Shown: positions 44,393-53,301, numbered from the stretch's first letter. The stretch is DNA of 64,000 bases from JAXLYE01 sp046351595 (GCA_046351595.1 JAXLYE010000008.1:1-64000); one strand, 5' to 3'. Numbers and translations are program-made. Notes: generated by a model from the letters alone, not told the origin.

Positions 44393-45949
44393 ATGAGCCG
44401 CGAAGCCAACGCCCGTCCCCCCGACCCGAGCGCCGCCGACGCGGAGCGCACTCCGGTGCGCGCGGTCGAGGCGGAGCGCACCCCGGTGCGCGCGATCGAG
44501 GCCGACCCCAGCCTGGCGACGCTCCTGTGGACGCCGAGCGCCGAGGAGCTGCAGGGGCGGCCCGGCTACCGCGTCGGTCGCCGCATCGGCGCCGGCGGCT
44601 TCGCCGAGGTCTACGAGGCCGAGCTGCGCCGCCCGCCGCTGCCGCCCGAGCGGGTCGCGCTCAAGCGGCTGCTGCCGGCGCTGCGCCGCGATCCGGTGCG
44701 GCAGCGGCAGCTCCGTCGCGAGGCGCAGATCGGCTCGCAGCTGCGCCACGATCACATCGCGCGCGTGCTCGAGCTCCTCGACCTGGGCGACGAGCTGGCG
44801 ATCGCGATGGAGCTCGTCGAGGGCGTGCAGTGCAACCACCTGCTGCACCGCATCGCCCAGCAGGGGCTGCGGCTGCGGCGCAGCGCCGCCGGCTTCATCC
44901 TGTCGGGGCTGTTCGAGGCGCTGCGCTACCTCGAGGCGCCCGACGGCGGCAGCCGGCCGCTGGTGCACGCCGATCTGTCGCTCGAGAACCTGATGCTGAC
45001 GCAGCAGGGCGTCCTCAAGCTCATCGACTTCGGCGTCGCGGCCGAGGACCACACGACGGTGCCGCCGGGCCTGGGCCCGCAGGCCGGCCCGTCCCGGTCG
45101 CAGCCCCATCCGCTCGCCGATCGGCTGGCTGATGAGGCGCTGACCTCGCTGCACCAGGTGGCGGGCAAGCGCACGTACGTGCCGCCCGAGGGAGCGCCGC
45201 GCGCGCCGACCGTGCAGAGCGATCTGTACGCGGCCGGCGTGTGCGCCTGGGAGATCCTCGCGGGCTGCCGCTTCCCGCTGCTGCCCAAGGGCGTCGGCGG
45301 ACCCGAGATGGGCAGCCTCATCGCCTTTGCCGCCGACGGGCAGCCGGCCGCGGCGTGGATCCTGCTCAAGAGCTGCCTGGCGATCGATCCCGAGGCGCGC
45401 ATGCGCTCGGCGTCGGTCGGGCTGGAGCTGGTGCAGCAGCTGCAGGGCGGGACGCCGGCGCAGCAGCTGCAGGCCGGGCTGGGCGCGCTGGTCGGCGCGC
45501 TGATGAAGGCGCAGCGCGCGCAGGCCGAGGGCGCCGCGACCCCGAGCCTCGGGCCGCTGCCGCCGGCCGCCGAGCTGCTGTTGGAGCCGCGCGACTTCAT
45601 CGCCGAGCTGGTGCGCCGCATCCAGAGCGCGTTCTGCGCCCACCGCGTGCTGGCGCTGCGGCCCGATGCCGCGGATCCGTCGGCGGTGCTCGGCGGTGCG
45701 GGCTACCGCGCGCTGCCGTTCCTGCTTCGTGCCGAGTACGGCGAGGCCGGGCCGCTGCCGCGCGAGTCCCTGCTGCGCGCCGCGCTCGATACCGGCTACC
45801 TGCGCGGCGACGATGGCACGCTCTGCTTCCGGGTGCGCCCGCCCGGCGACACCGCGCACGTCGTGTGCGTGCAGCCCGGCCCGGGCCACCGCTACGAGCC
45901 GCTGGCCGAGATGCTGCTGCGCAACCTGCTCGTACCGACGGCGCGCTGA
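44393..45949 (+). CDS. Ser/Thr protein kinase-like protein (HAD variant loop)
   Basis: 518 residues, complete. Gly loop VGRRIGAGGFAEVYEAEL, Lys in VALKRLLPA, catalytic loop LVHADLSLENLM (HAD instead of HRD; Asp and Asn kept), LIDFGVAAED (DFG), then an insert and YVPPEGA in place of APE. The C-terminal ~170 residues are helical and unrelated to sensor domains known to me. The N-terminus holds two copies of a ~10-residue repeat (AERTPVRA). It is probably an active or weakly active kinase. It is independent of the broken kinase at 16.6-31.6 kb. Confidence 0.85.
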   Translation: MSREANARPPDPSAADAERTPVRAVEAERTPVRAIEADPSLATLLWTPSAEELQGRPGYRVGRRIGAGGFAEVYEAELRRPPLPPERVALKRLLPALRRDPVRQRQLRREAQIGSQLRHDHIARVLELLDLGDELAIAMELVEGVQCNHLLHRIAQQGLRLRRSAAGFILSGLFEALRYLEAPDGGSRPLVHADLSLENLMLTQQGVLKLIDFGVAAEDHTTVPPGLGPQAGPSRSQPHPLADRLADEALTSLHQVAGKRTYVPPEGAPRAPTVQSDLYAAGVCAWEILAGCRFPLLPKGVGGPEMGSLIAFAADGQPAAAWILLKSCLAIDPEARMRSASVGLELVQQLQGGTPAQQLQAGLGALVGALMKAQRAQAEGAATPSLGPLPPAAELLLEPRDFIAELVRRIQSAFCAHRVLALRPDAADPSAVLGGAGYRALPFLLRAEYGEAGPLPRESLLRAALDTGYLRGDDGTLCFRVRPPGDTAHVVCVQPGPGHRYEPLAEMLLRNLLVPTAR

Positions 45950-46140
45950 GCGGACGGCGCAGCGCGGCATTGGGCGGGGCGGCGCTCCGAGCGCGCTCGG
46001 AGCAAGCGGCCCTTTTTCCGAGTGAGCTCGGACGCAACTCGACGGAGATCGTGGGCGATACTATCCGCGAGCTCTCCGGTCCGTGCGCGGCGTGCCCCCT
46101 CGGCGCGCTGCCTGCTCGGAGGGCTGCCTGGAGGATCCCG

Positions 46141-47727
46141 ATGTTTGAGAACCGCCCGGAGAGCAAGGCCCACCGGCCCTGGCACCCGCCGCTGCACGGC
46201 GACGAGCACGCCGGCAACCCGCTGGACGTGTGGCAGCGCCGATCTCCGCACGCGGCCGCGCCGGCGCCCGCCGAGAGCGCGGGCCCCGAGCACCACACCC
46301 AGGGTCTCGCGCACGCTCCCGCGGAGGCAGCGCAGGTCATGGCGCACTACGGCGCCGACGAGGAGGCCGAGCAGCCGGCGCACGCACCACCCGAGCCTGC
46401 GGCGACGCCGCTCGAGGGCGCCAAGCACGGCGAGAATGACGAGCACGAATCCAGGGCCGGGCACGACTCCAAGGCCGAGCACGGCGAGGACCCGCACGCA
46501 GCGGGCTCCGGCGACGCCGCGCACAAGCAGCAGGATCCCGTCGAAGCGGCCGGCGCCGAGGCGGCGCAGCGCGAGGCCGGCGGCGACCGGGCCGCGTCCG
46601 CGTCCCCGAGCAGCGAGTCCGAGCACGCGCACGGTCCGGCCGAGCACGAAGCACACGACGCGCACGAGGGCCCAGAGGAGCACGCGGAGCACGCGGAGCA
46701 CGCGGAGCACGAAGGCCACGCAGAGCACGCGGCGGCCGACGGGCACGACGAGGCCGAGCCCGCGCATGACGCCCACGCCGCACCGCACCGCGCCGCCCTG
46801 CGCGCTGCGATGGCGGCGCCCGCGGCGGGACCGGCCCCGACCCCCGCCGCTCCGAGCGCGGCGCCGCGCTCGGGACAGAAGCCGCCGACCTTCGCCAAGG
46901 TCGATCGCTACAACCCGACGCTCGCGTCCAACCCGTACAAGGACAAGAAGCACCAGCTGCAGCGCCCGGGCATCCGCGTAAAGGGCCGGGACAAGTTCAA
47001 GGTCAAGGGCGGGGCGCAGCTGCGGTACCTCATCACCGACGACAACCAGGTCAAGGTCGCGGACCGCGTGACCAACAAGAGCAGCTCGGGCAAGACGAAC
47101 GACATCGCCATCAACATCGCGCACACGCGCAAGCTGGTGCTCGAGCCGGGCAAGCCGGCCGTCGAGTGCGTGCTGGTGTTCGTGCGCGGGCGCGGCGCGG
47201 CATGGATGCCGATGGACGGCCTGGACACCGGCACCGACCGCAGCACGCTGCGCAAGAAGGTCAACGACGCGGCGAAGAAGCACCAGCCGCACCGCGTGCC
47301 CACCGGCACCTCGTTCAAGCGCTACACCTTCGTCAAGAAGGTGCCCCCAAGCGGCATCGACGACGACTACATCCAGCCGAACCGCACCCACGGCGCGGAC
47401 ATGGTCGAGCACTACCTGAAGCGCACCGTGGACACGGGCCTGGGCAGGTTCGGCGGGCCGAACAAGCGCTCGTACTACAACGTCAGCCTCAACCTGCCGC
47501 AGAAGAAGGCGCCGCCGACGGCCGTCGACAGCGCCGAGCCGGGCGCGCCGTTCTTCGTCGCCCAGGGCAAGGAGTTCGAGCGCCAGGTCAGCGTCTTCGG
47601 CGAAAAGAAGAGCAAGGCCAAGGGCCACTTCGCCTGGGTCTTCGGCTACCTCGGCAAGAAGGACGGCACGGGCTGGGTCCCCGACGAGGCGCGCCGCGGC
47701 TGGGTGCCCAAGCGCTGCCTGGAGTAG
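46141..47727 (+). CDS. His/Ala/Glu-rich protein with C-terminal SH3-like module, unknown
   Basis: 528 residues from ATG 46141 (GGAGG upstream). Residues ~10-240 are low-complexity and His-rich, with tandem HAEHAEHAEHEGHAEHA, a potential metal-binding tract. A basic beta-rich region follows (ASNPYKDKKHQLQRPGIRVK, KFKVKGGAQLRYLITDDNQV, VKVADRVTNKSSSGKTND). The C-terminal ~60 residues (FERQVSVFGEKKSKAKGHFA, WVFGYLGKKDGTGWVPDEAR) look like a bacterial SH3 motif. No signal peptide or catalytic signature is recognised. It follows the kinase gene by 191 bp. Confidence 0.6.
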   Translation: MFENRPESKAHRPWHPPLHGDEHAGNPLDVWQRRSPHAAAPAPAESAGPEHHTQGLAHAPAEAAQVMAHYGADEEAEQPAHAPPEPAATPLEGAKHGENDEHESRAGHDSKAEHGEDPHAAGSGDAAHKQQDPVEAAGAEAAQREAGGDRAASASPSSESEHAHGPAEHEAHDAHEGPEEHAEHAEHAEHEGHAEHAAADGHDEAEPAHDAHAAPHRAALRAAMAAPAAGPAPTPAAPSAAPRSGQKPPTFAKVDRYNPTLASNPYKDKKHQLQRPGIRVKGRDKFKVKGGAQLRYLITDDNQVKVADRVTNKSSSGKTNDIAINIAHTRKLVLEPGKPAVECVLVFVRGRGAAWMPMDGLDTGTDRSTLRKKVNDAAKKHQPHRVPTGTSFKRYTFVKKVPPSGIDDDYIQPNRTHGADMVEHYLKRTVDTGLGRFGGPNKRSYYNVSLNLPQKKAPPTAVDSAEPGAPFFVAQGKEFERQVSVFGEKKSKAKGHFAWVFGYLGKKDGTGWVPDEARRGWVPKRCLE

Positions 47728-47754
47728 CGGACCGAGCGCGCAGCAGCCGTCCGT

Positions 47755-48354
47755 TCAGGGAGCCGAGGTCTTGGCGCCCGGCGCCTTCTCTGTGCTGCGC
47801 TCCGGGAACACCGCCACCCCGAGCAGCTCGGCCACGCGCTCCACGGTCCACGGCTCGCGATCGCGCCGCCTGTAGCGCTCTGCCGTCAGCGACTCCGCGA
47901 CCGCGCGCAGGGTGAGCCCCGTACGCAGCAGCGCCAGCGCCCGCCGCCGGGCCGGGACCCGTCGCGGCGACTCGCGCGGCGGCAGCGGCGGCGGCAGCAT
48001 CCCGCCCCGGGCCAGCCGCTCCTTCGACAGATACTCCGACGGACCCTCCGCGCAGAACGACTCCAGCAGATCCGGAACGGGACCGCGCCCGTACAGCGGC
48101 GAGCGGACGACCAGGACGCCGTCGGCCTCTCCCTGCGCCACGCGCCGCAGCGCCGGATAGTCCTCGACCCGCCGCTTCGGCGGGCCCCGGTCGATGACCA
48201 GCTCCACCAGCTCGAGCTGGTTGCGGACACACAGCTCGCTCATCTCGAAGCGGAAGCGCTTGGCCTCCTTGTCCGAGAGGTAGGGGCTCATGAAGTAGTA
48301 CAGGACGAGCCGGCGGGGCGCCGGGAGCCGTCGAGCAGCCATGCGCGGCATCAT
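47755..48354 (-). CDS. Divergent serine-recombinase-like protein
   Basis: About 199 residues from ATG 48354 (48342 is an alternative). The N-terminal half is resolvase-like: RRLVLYYFMSPYLSDKEAKR in place of the usual YxRVST, then LELVELVIDRGPP, and DYPALRRVAQGEADGVLVV + RSPLYGRG, the counterpart of 'G.Dvlvv..ldRl'. The C-terminal part (ALALLRTGLTLRAVAESLTA, REPWTVERVAELLG) resembles the recombinase helical repeats. The catalytic Ser context is altered and the LDRLSR motif is degenerate. It may be a non-catalytic DNA-binding relative or a decayed recombinase. Confidence 0.55.
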   Translation of the reverse strand: MMPRMAARRLPAPRRLVLYYFMSPYLSDKEAKRFRFEMSELCVRNQLELVELVIDRGPPKRRVEDYPALRRVAQGEADGVLVVRSPLYGRGPVPDLLESFCAEGPSEYLSKERLARGGMLPPPLPPRESPRRVPARRRALALLRTGLTLRAVAESLTAERYRRRDREPWTVERVAELLGVAVFPERSTEKAPGAKTSAP

Positions 48355-48538
48355 GCCGGCAGTTCGCTCCGCAAGACAAGCAACCCCGACGGTGAAACCC
48401 GAACTCTGGGAGCGCCCGGCACCGCCGCCTTGTCTGCCTGCGGAGATTCCGGTTCCGGAACCGGAATCGCGGCCCGCTGCGCCGACGGGCTTATTTACAG
48501 ATCCGTCAATAAGCAGCCAGACCCGGATCAGCACCCGT
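48355..48538. other. Intergenic region with 24-bp perfect palindrome
   Basis: No gene. At 48445-48468 a perfect palindrome reads GATTCCGGTTCC followed by its exact reverse complement. A CTTATT/AATAAG inverted repeat (about 48490-48513) in AT-richer DNA follows. The four-hairpin repeat begins at 48539. Confidence 0.6.
48445..48468. repeat. Perfect 24-bp palindrome
   Basis: GATTCCGGTTCC + GGAACCGGAATC, no spacer. It lies 91 bp upstream of the recombinase-like gene start. Candidate operator or recombination site; binding partner unknown. Confidence 0.85.
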
Positions 48539-48669
48539 TATCACACACGGGGCACCGGACTTTGTCCGGTGAAAACCCGCGCGGGAAGCGCGCGGCGCCA
48601 GGAAGTAAGCACTGAGGCTCCGCCGGCTTTGCCGGTGGAGGGGGCACGGGAAAGTGCCCCATGTATCAG
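48539..48669. repeat. Four-hairpin structured repeat, copy 2
   Basis: 131 bp starting TATCACACA and ending ATGTATCAG. Hairpins: CACCGGAC-ttt-GTCCGGTG (48553-48571), CCGCGC/GCGCGG region (48577-48595), CTCCGCCGGC-ttt-GCCGGTGGAG (48618-48640), GGGGCAC-gggaaa-GTGCCCC (48641-48660). An 18-bp insert precedes hairpin 3 relative to copy 1. The element supplies the TGA stop (48666-48668) of the truncated TonB receptor. In both copies it lies immediately after the 3' end of a minus-strand gene. Confidence 0.85.
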
Positions 48670-50517
48670 AACGGCTTGCCGCCGATCTGGAAGAACATCG
48701 ACCAGCCCGGGCGCGGGTTGGTCGCGACCTCCAGCGTCGGCGCCAGGTCGTAGAACGGGTCGGGGTACGAGCCCTGCACGTTGAGCACGTTGTAGAAGTT
48801 CAGGCTCGCCCACAGCCGGTTCTTGAGCATGCGCGTGCGCATCCCCAGGTTCAGCATCGCCTGCGGGCCGATGCGATCGAAGGCCACGTCCGCGTACTGC
48901 GCGACCCGCGTCTCGGGCATCGCGGTGGTGGTCGCCGTCGCCGGCGTGCCCGGCTGCGTCACCGAGATGATGCGGTTCGGATCGTCGTACGAGCTGGTGA
49001 CGAGCAGCGTCCCGTTCAGATCGAGGTAGCGCGGCAGAAGCCCCAGCACCCAGCCGAGCGTGAACCAGTGCTGCGGCAGGTTGCGCAGGCGGCCGCGATC
49101 GTTCGTGGTGATGTCCATGAACGTGTAGCCCATCGACAGCGTGTGCTCGGACAGGAACATGCGGGCCGAGCCCTCGACGCTGTGGATGTGGCGCTGGGAC
49201 TTCTCGTCGGGGTTGCGGCTGTCGCTGCGCTGGTTGGTGTAGCGGCCGTTGGCGATGATGATGAGCGACTGCAGCTCGGTGTACGCGTAGTCCACGCGCA
49301 GCTGGAGCTGGCGGATCGGGCCGATGTTCTTGAGCAGGCGCGCGTTGTACTCGCCCTGGAAGGCCTGGCTCTGCTCGCTGGCGAGCCGGCTGTTGCCGCC
49401 GAACTGGATGGCGCGGCCGTTCGAGTCGGTGTTGTTGAAGACCGGCGGGCGGAAGCCGTTGGTGTAGTTGGCCTTCAGGTTCATGTCGCTGAAGAAGTTC
49501 CACACCACGGATGCGCTGCCGAGCGGCTGGATGAAGCCGCCGATCGGCGCGTCGGTGTAACCGCGCTGGCCGAAGCCGGCCTGGAAGCGCACGCCGCCGT
49601 CGAGCGTCAGCCGCGGGTGCGGCCGGAACTGATCCGAGACGTACAGCGCCGCGACCGTGCGGCTGGCACCGAAGACGAACTGCTGCGGGCACTCGGGCAC
49701 GAAGATCGGCGCCGCCTGCGTCGAGCCCGGGGCCTGCGGACACGGCAGGTTGAGAAACTGCGGCTCGATGTACGAGAAGTGCGCGAGCGTGCCCGGCACC
49801 AGCTCGTGGAACACGTCGCCGCCGAACAAGAGGCGGTTGCGCAGCGGCAGCACCGCGTCGCCGTCGATCGAGAAGCCGACGCGGTACGACGTCGGCTCGG
49901 TCTTCATCGTCACCGGCCCGGTGGTGCGCGGGTTGCCCGAGATCAGCACCGCCTCCAGCCCGCGCACGAACTGGATCCCGTACAGCTTCGCGTCCAGGCC
50001 GATGCGGTCCTTGAGGAAGCGGCTCTTGTACTGGAGCGTCAGGTAGCGGTCGAGGATGGTGACGGAGTTGTTGACCGGATCCGAGCTGGTCCGCATCGCC
50101 ACCGGATCGTAGAAGCCGCTGGCGACGGTGAAGTCGAAGGTCAGGGCGTTGTTCAGGGTGGCCAGCGGGTAGGCCCACGCCAGCGTCACCGGACCGATGC
50201 TGACCTTGCCGTCGAGGTTCACGATCCACGAGCGCGACGGGTTGCTGTCGGCGGTGATCGTGTAGACGTGCGGGCCCGGCGGCGCGGGCGAGGCGCTGCG
50301 CAAAAGCGTCAGCGCGCGCGTGAACCGCGGCGGCAGGTAGGTCTCGCCGCTGGCGTGCAGCACCACGCCGATCGTCGGGAAGCGCTTGAAGCGGAAGCTC
50401 TTGCCGAACAGGACGTAGGCGCGGAAGTCCTGCGGGCTGCCCGGTCCGTCGCCGTAGCCGGCGCTCGCCTCGACGCCGTTGATGTCGTCGGCGTCCTTGC
50501 TGACCACAATGATCGGC
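48666..50517 (-). pseudogene. TonB-dependent receptor lacking signal peptide and plug
   Basis: About 613 residues of barrel sequence with alternating strands (RAYVLFGKSFRFKRFPTIGV, VNLDGKVSIGPVTLAWAYPL, ASVVWNFFSDMNLKANYTNG + FRPP, the classic receptor motif, then LWASLNFYNVLNVQGSYPDP) and a terminal Phe. The frame opens with IIVVSKDADDINGVEASAGY, which corresponds to the end of the plug domain (INVVSK). Everything before is missing, and an integrase gene ends 3 bp away at 50520. The receptor was therefore probably cut by integration of the element to the right; its 5' part should lie at the far end of that element. Without plug and signal it cannot be a working receptor. Confidence 0.85.
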
Positions 50518-50519
50518 GC

Positions 50520-51902
50520 TCAATCTCCGTCGGAGAGTGCGGACGAAAACGCCTTTGCGGACAGCTTGCGGATCGAACCTCCCACTTGTTCAGTGTTGGA
50601 CTTTGATCGATCACGCGGCCGGGTTGATCGGGGCATGGACGCCTTTGAGGCCATCACCTGGAGCAGTTGCTGGATCAACTTCTGGAGCTCTTTGGGGCTG
50701 AGCGCTTCGGCCAGCTCGGCGAGGTGCTGACCCAGCTCAGCGGGCGGCAGGCGCTCCGCGAGCATCCCGTGAGAGGTAGACAGCCCGAGGCGTGCTTGGA
50801 TGCGCTCCTGCTGGGCCGGCCCCGCCACGCGGCTGTCGATGTAGTTCTGCGTGGTGACCTTTGACGAGGCGTGCCCGAGCTGGGCGGCGATCAAGTCGGG
50901 GTCGCCCGTCCGGCACACGCCGAGGGTGGCATACAGACCGCGGAAGCTGTGCGGCACCACCTGGTCGACCCCCGCGAGGCGGCAGATCTCCTTGACCTTG
51001 CGCACCAGGCGCTGGCGCATGGCGCTCTTGCACGGCTCTCTGCTGTTCACCTCTTCGTCGGGGACGAACAGCAGAGCGTGCGGAGGCCGGTTTGCAGCCA
51101 GTGCAGCGACGTACGGCACGAACATGGTCGGAATCGCGAGAATCCGGTTCGACGTCGGAGTCTTCCCCTTGCGAACCCAGAGACGCGTTCCACCCTCGTC
51201 GAGATCCCGCACGCGGCGCCACATGATCTCGCTGTTGCGGCCGCCCGTCCCAGCGACGACCGCTGCAGCGAGAGCGACGACGTCTCCCTCTCGCTCGATC
51301 ATTTGCCGCGCGATGGTGAGCCACCTGGTCGCCTCGTCGACCGACAGCTGATGCTTTCCCTTGTTTGCGCGGCCGACGGAGCGAACGGACGCAAAGGGGT
51401 TGGCGGCCGTCAGCTTCTCCTCGACGCCCCACTCGAACATCCGGCGGATGAACTTGAGATCTTCCTGGTGGGTCGCTGCCGAGATAAGACCCTCGCCTTT
51501 CAGCTTCGGCCGTCGCGCATGTGACTCATAAGCCTCGCGGGCCTCGTCCGCATCGATGCCAGCGACAGAGCGGTCCGTCATGGAAGCGAAACTAAAGAAC
51601 GTGCGGAAGCGGCTCTCCATGTGCGCCACGGTGTCGGGCTTGGTGCCCTTGAGCCGGTGATGCTCGAGGTAGCGGTCGACGAACTGCTGCACGGTCAGAG
51701 CGTCCTTGAGAGCGTGGCGCCGCTCAAACGCCCGCTGCGCCGACAGCGCCGCGGCGCGTGTGTCGAAGATCTCCGACCACCGCTTGCTGCCCTCGATGAA
51801 GACCAGCCGGTAGCGATCCCGGTCCTGGTACGGCCCTCTGGTTCTGCATGACGACCTTCCTTTCGGCTGAACCGCCGGAACGGCGGCAGAAACTGGCTGC
51901 AT
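50520..51902 (-). CDS. Tyrosine integrase of the 50.5-64 kb element
   Basis: 460 residues from ATG 51902 (AAGGAG upstream). Arm-binding start and a SAM-like core-binding domain (LTVQQFVDRYLEHHRLKGTK, RFRTFFSFASMTD), then the catalytic domain: AGTGGRNSEIMWRRVRDLD (Arg I), RKGKTPTSNRILAIP (Lys strand), VPHSFRGLYATLGV (HxxR), AAQLGHASSKVTTQNYID (His and nucleophile Tyr). The C-terminal extension of ~100 residues is helical and Gln/Leu rich. The stop is only a few bases from the truncated receptor, so the left attachment site must lie between 50508 and 50530 or so. Confidence 0.93.
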   Translation of the reverse strand: MQPVSAAVPAVQPKGRSSCRTRGPYQDRDRYRLVFIEGSKRWSEIFDTRAAALSAQRAFERRHALKDALTVQQFVDRYLEHHRLKGTKPDTVAHMESRFRTFFSFASMTDRSVAGIDADEAREAYESHARRPKLKGEGLISAATHQEDLKFIRRMFEWGVEEKLTAANPFASVRSVGRANKGKHQLSVDEATRWLTIARQMIEREGDVVALAAAVVAGTGGRNSEIMWRRVRDLDEGGTRLWVRKGKTPTSNRILAIPTMFVPYVAALAANRPPHALLFVPDEEVNSREPCKSAMRQRLVRKVKEICRLAGVDQVVPHSFRGLYATLGVCRTGDPDLIAAQLGHASSKVTTQNYIDSRVAGPAQQERIQARLGLSTSHGMLAERLPPAELGQHLAELAEALSPKELQKLIQQLLQVMASKASMPRSTRPRDRSKSNTEQVGGSIRKLSAKAFSSALSDGD

Positions 51903-52316
51903 GGCGACTCCTTTTCGCCTCTGCAACCCCTTGCGACCGCGGGCATAGCACGCCGTCGGCCGGAGTGGGAAGCCGGCCGGTCGGTTGTGCTTCCGCTTGA
52001 GCACGCGTCGACGACGATTCAGGAGCGATGGGCGGGCGAGAAGCGACACCTTGGGCCTCCGAAGAATGGGCGGCCGCGCAGCTCTGGGGCGTCCAAAACG
52101 GGCAAATCACGGGCAAAACCCGTGCAGGCAGTCGCCCCGCGCGACGGCTCCTCGTTGTGGTCAGGATCGGACCATTGGCCCGGTCAAAATCGTAAGCGCG
52201 GGTACTTTTTGGGGCGCGACCCGGCGCCCCGCGCGGGCTCCAGGTTGATCGGGCAGGCGCGTTTGCTGATCGCCCTCAGACTGCCGGCAAACGGCCAGAT
52301 CCGAAGACTTCAGCCA
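51903..52316. other. Integrase upstream region
   Basis: 414 bp with no supported gene. It contains the integrase promoter region, a CACGGG-caaaa-CCCGTG hairpin within a direct ACGGGCAAA repeat (about 52094-52125), and a strong GGGGCGC-gacccg-GCGCCCC hairpin (about 52211-52230) preceded by five T, located downstream of the minus-strand operon. The latter lacks a T-run in the operon's own direction, so it is not a classic terminator for it. Confidence 0.5.
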
Positions 52317-52631
52317 TCAGCCGCTTCGGCAAGCCTGAAGGGCGGCCAGCAGAGCGCGGGGAGGGGCCAAGCCCGAATCCATCAGGATGACGGCCAAGTG
52401 GTCCGCCAGGCCCCACAGCAGACCGTTGAAGCTCGGCGAGTCCAGCGCCGGCGCGAGCTGGGCCAGCTTGAGCAGCAGGTAGCCCAGCTCCAAGGCCTGG
52501 GCCTGGGTCGGCTTGCCATCGATGAGGCGCTCGCGCGGGTCGCCGATCGCGCCGAGCTGGCCGAGCTGCTTCACGAGCGCGTGCTCGAGCATCTTGGTGA
52601 CGTTGTCCACGACGGGCTCCCGCGCACTCAT
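52317..52631 (-). CDS. Small helical protein, last gene of the accessory operon
   Basis: 104 residues; start ATG 52631 overlaps the previous stop (ATGA). Helical with Leu-rich stretches (ALELGYLLLKLAQLAPALDS, LLWGLADHLAVILMDSG). No known domain. Translational coupling places it in the accessory operon. Confidence 0.6.
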   Translation of the reverse strand: MSAREPVVDNVTKMLEHALVKQLGQLGAIGDPRERLIDGKPTQAQALELGYLLLKLAQLAPALDSPSFNGLLWGLADHLAVILMDSGLAPPRALLAALQACRSG

Positions 52632-52912
52632 GGCCGGCCCTCAAGCGGCAGCCGCCAGCCCGCCAGCAGCCAGACGCCGGCCAGAATCCAAAGCGCCGTC
52701 CAGACGTAGGCAGCGATCTGACCGGCCGGCGTCTCGAGCCACGACGGCGGGCTGGCTGGAGGCGGGTCGCGGACCGCGGCCGCGCGGCTTTCAGCGAAGG
52801 CTTCAACGCGGCGCTGGGTCTCGTCGTTTACCTCCTGCAGCGTGCCGTCTTCCGTCAGAAGCTCGTCGAGTGTGCTGCCCAGGTGAGCTGGATCTAGTTT
52901 TGCTGCGCCCAC
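52628..52912 (-). CDS. Small protein with C-terminal TM segment
   Basis: 94 residues. Soluble acidic N-terminus (LDELLTEDGTLQEVNDETQR), Pro-rich hinge, and a C-terminal Trp-rich TM helix (IAAYVWTALWILAGVWLLAG). The start overlaps the lipoprotein gene upstream. It could be holin-like or a membrane partner of the operon; not assignable. Confidence 0.6.
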   Translation of the reverse strand: MGAAKLDPAHLGSTLDELLTEDGTLQEVNDETQRRVEAFAESRAAAVRDPPPASPPSWLETPAGQIAAYVWTALWILAGVWLLAGWRLPLEGRP

Positions 52913-53115
52913 AGCACACCTCCTCGGTCTTCCTCCGGCCGCTCCGGGCCGGGGTCGCTGACCTCACGCGCCGGTCCGGCATCCGGGCGCTCTGACGGCG
53001 GGGGTGCAGACGGTCCTGCCTTGCGCGCACCGGCCGCGGGCGGGCGCGGCGAGACACGCGTGCAGCCACCAGGCAGCAGCACCACCAGCATCAACACCAG
53101 CATGCGGAAATACAT
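52894..53115 (-). CDS. Small lipoprotein
   Basis: 73 residues from ATG 53115 with AAGGAGGAA upstream. Signal and lipobox MLVLMLVVLLPGGCTRVSP. The mature part is Pro/Glu/Arg-rich and disordered. Small Pro-rich lipoproteins next to a TM protein recall Rz1-type spanins of phages, but no holin/endolysin is evident. Confidence 0.6.
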   Translation of the reverse strand: MYFRMLVLMLVVLLPGGCTRVSPRPPAAGARKAGPSAPPPSERPDAGPAREVSDPGPERPEEDRGGVLWAQQN

Positions 53116-53184
53116 GGTTCCTCCTTGGCGCGCAGGGGTAGCCTCTCGCGCGGGCGCGCCTCCGCGGGACAGGCTTCTCCGCTC

Positions 53185-53301
53185 TCAGCGGGCGCCGCAG
53201 CTGGTCAGGTCAAACAGCACGTACCAGACGAGCAGCAGCCCCAGGCCGAGCGCGATGGTGAGCAGGCCCTCCGCCAGGACGGGGACCGGCCGAGCCTTCA
53301 T
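53185..53301 (-). CDS. 38-residue membrane microprotein
   Basis: Short frame ATG 53301 to TGA 53185. It overlaps the Uma2 stop by 4 bp (ATGA), which favours translation. The product begins MKARPVPVLAEG and is mostly one TM helix (LLTIALGLGLLLVWYVLFDL) ending TSCGAR. No homologue known to me. Its position between the Uma2 gene and the lipoprotein gene fits the small-envelope-protein end of the operon. Confidence 0.5.
   Translation of the reverse strand: MKARPVPVLAEGLLTIALGLGLLLVWYVLFDLTSCGAR

Noticed and set aside
52211..52230. GGGGCGC/GCGCCCC hairpin as terminator of the accessory operon
   Set aside because: In the operon's direction the hairpin is followed by A residues, not T, so it is not an intrinsic terminator for those genes.
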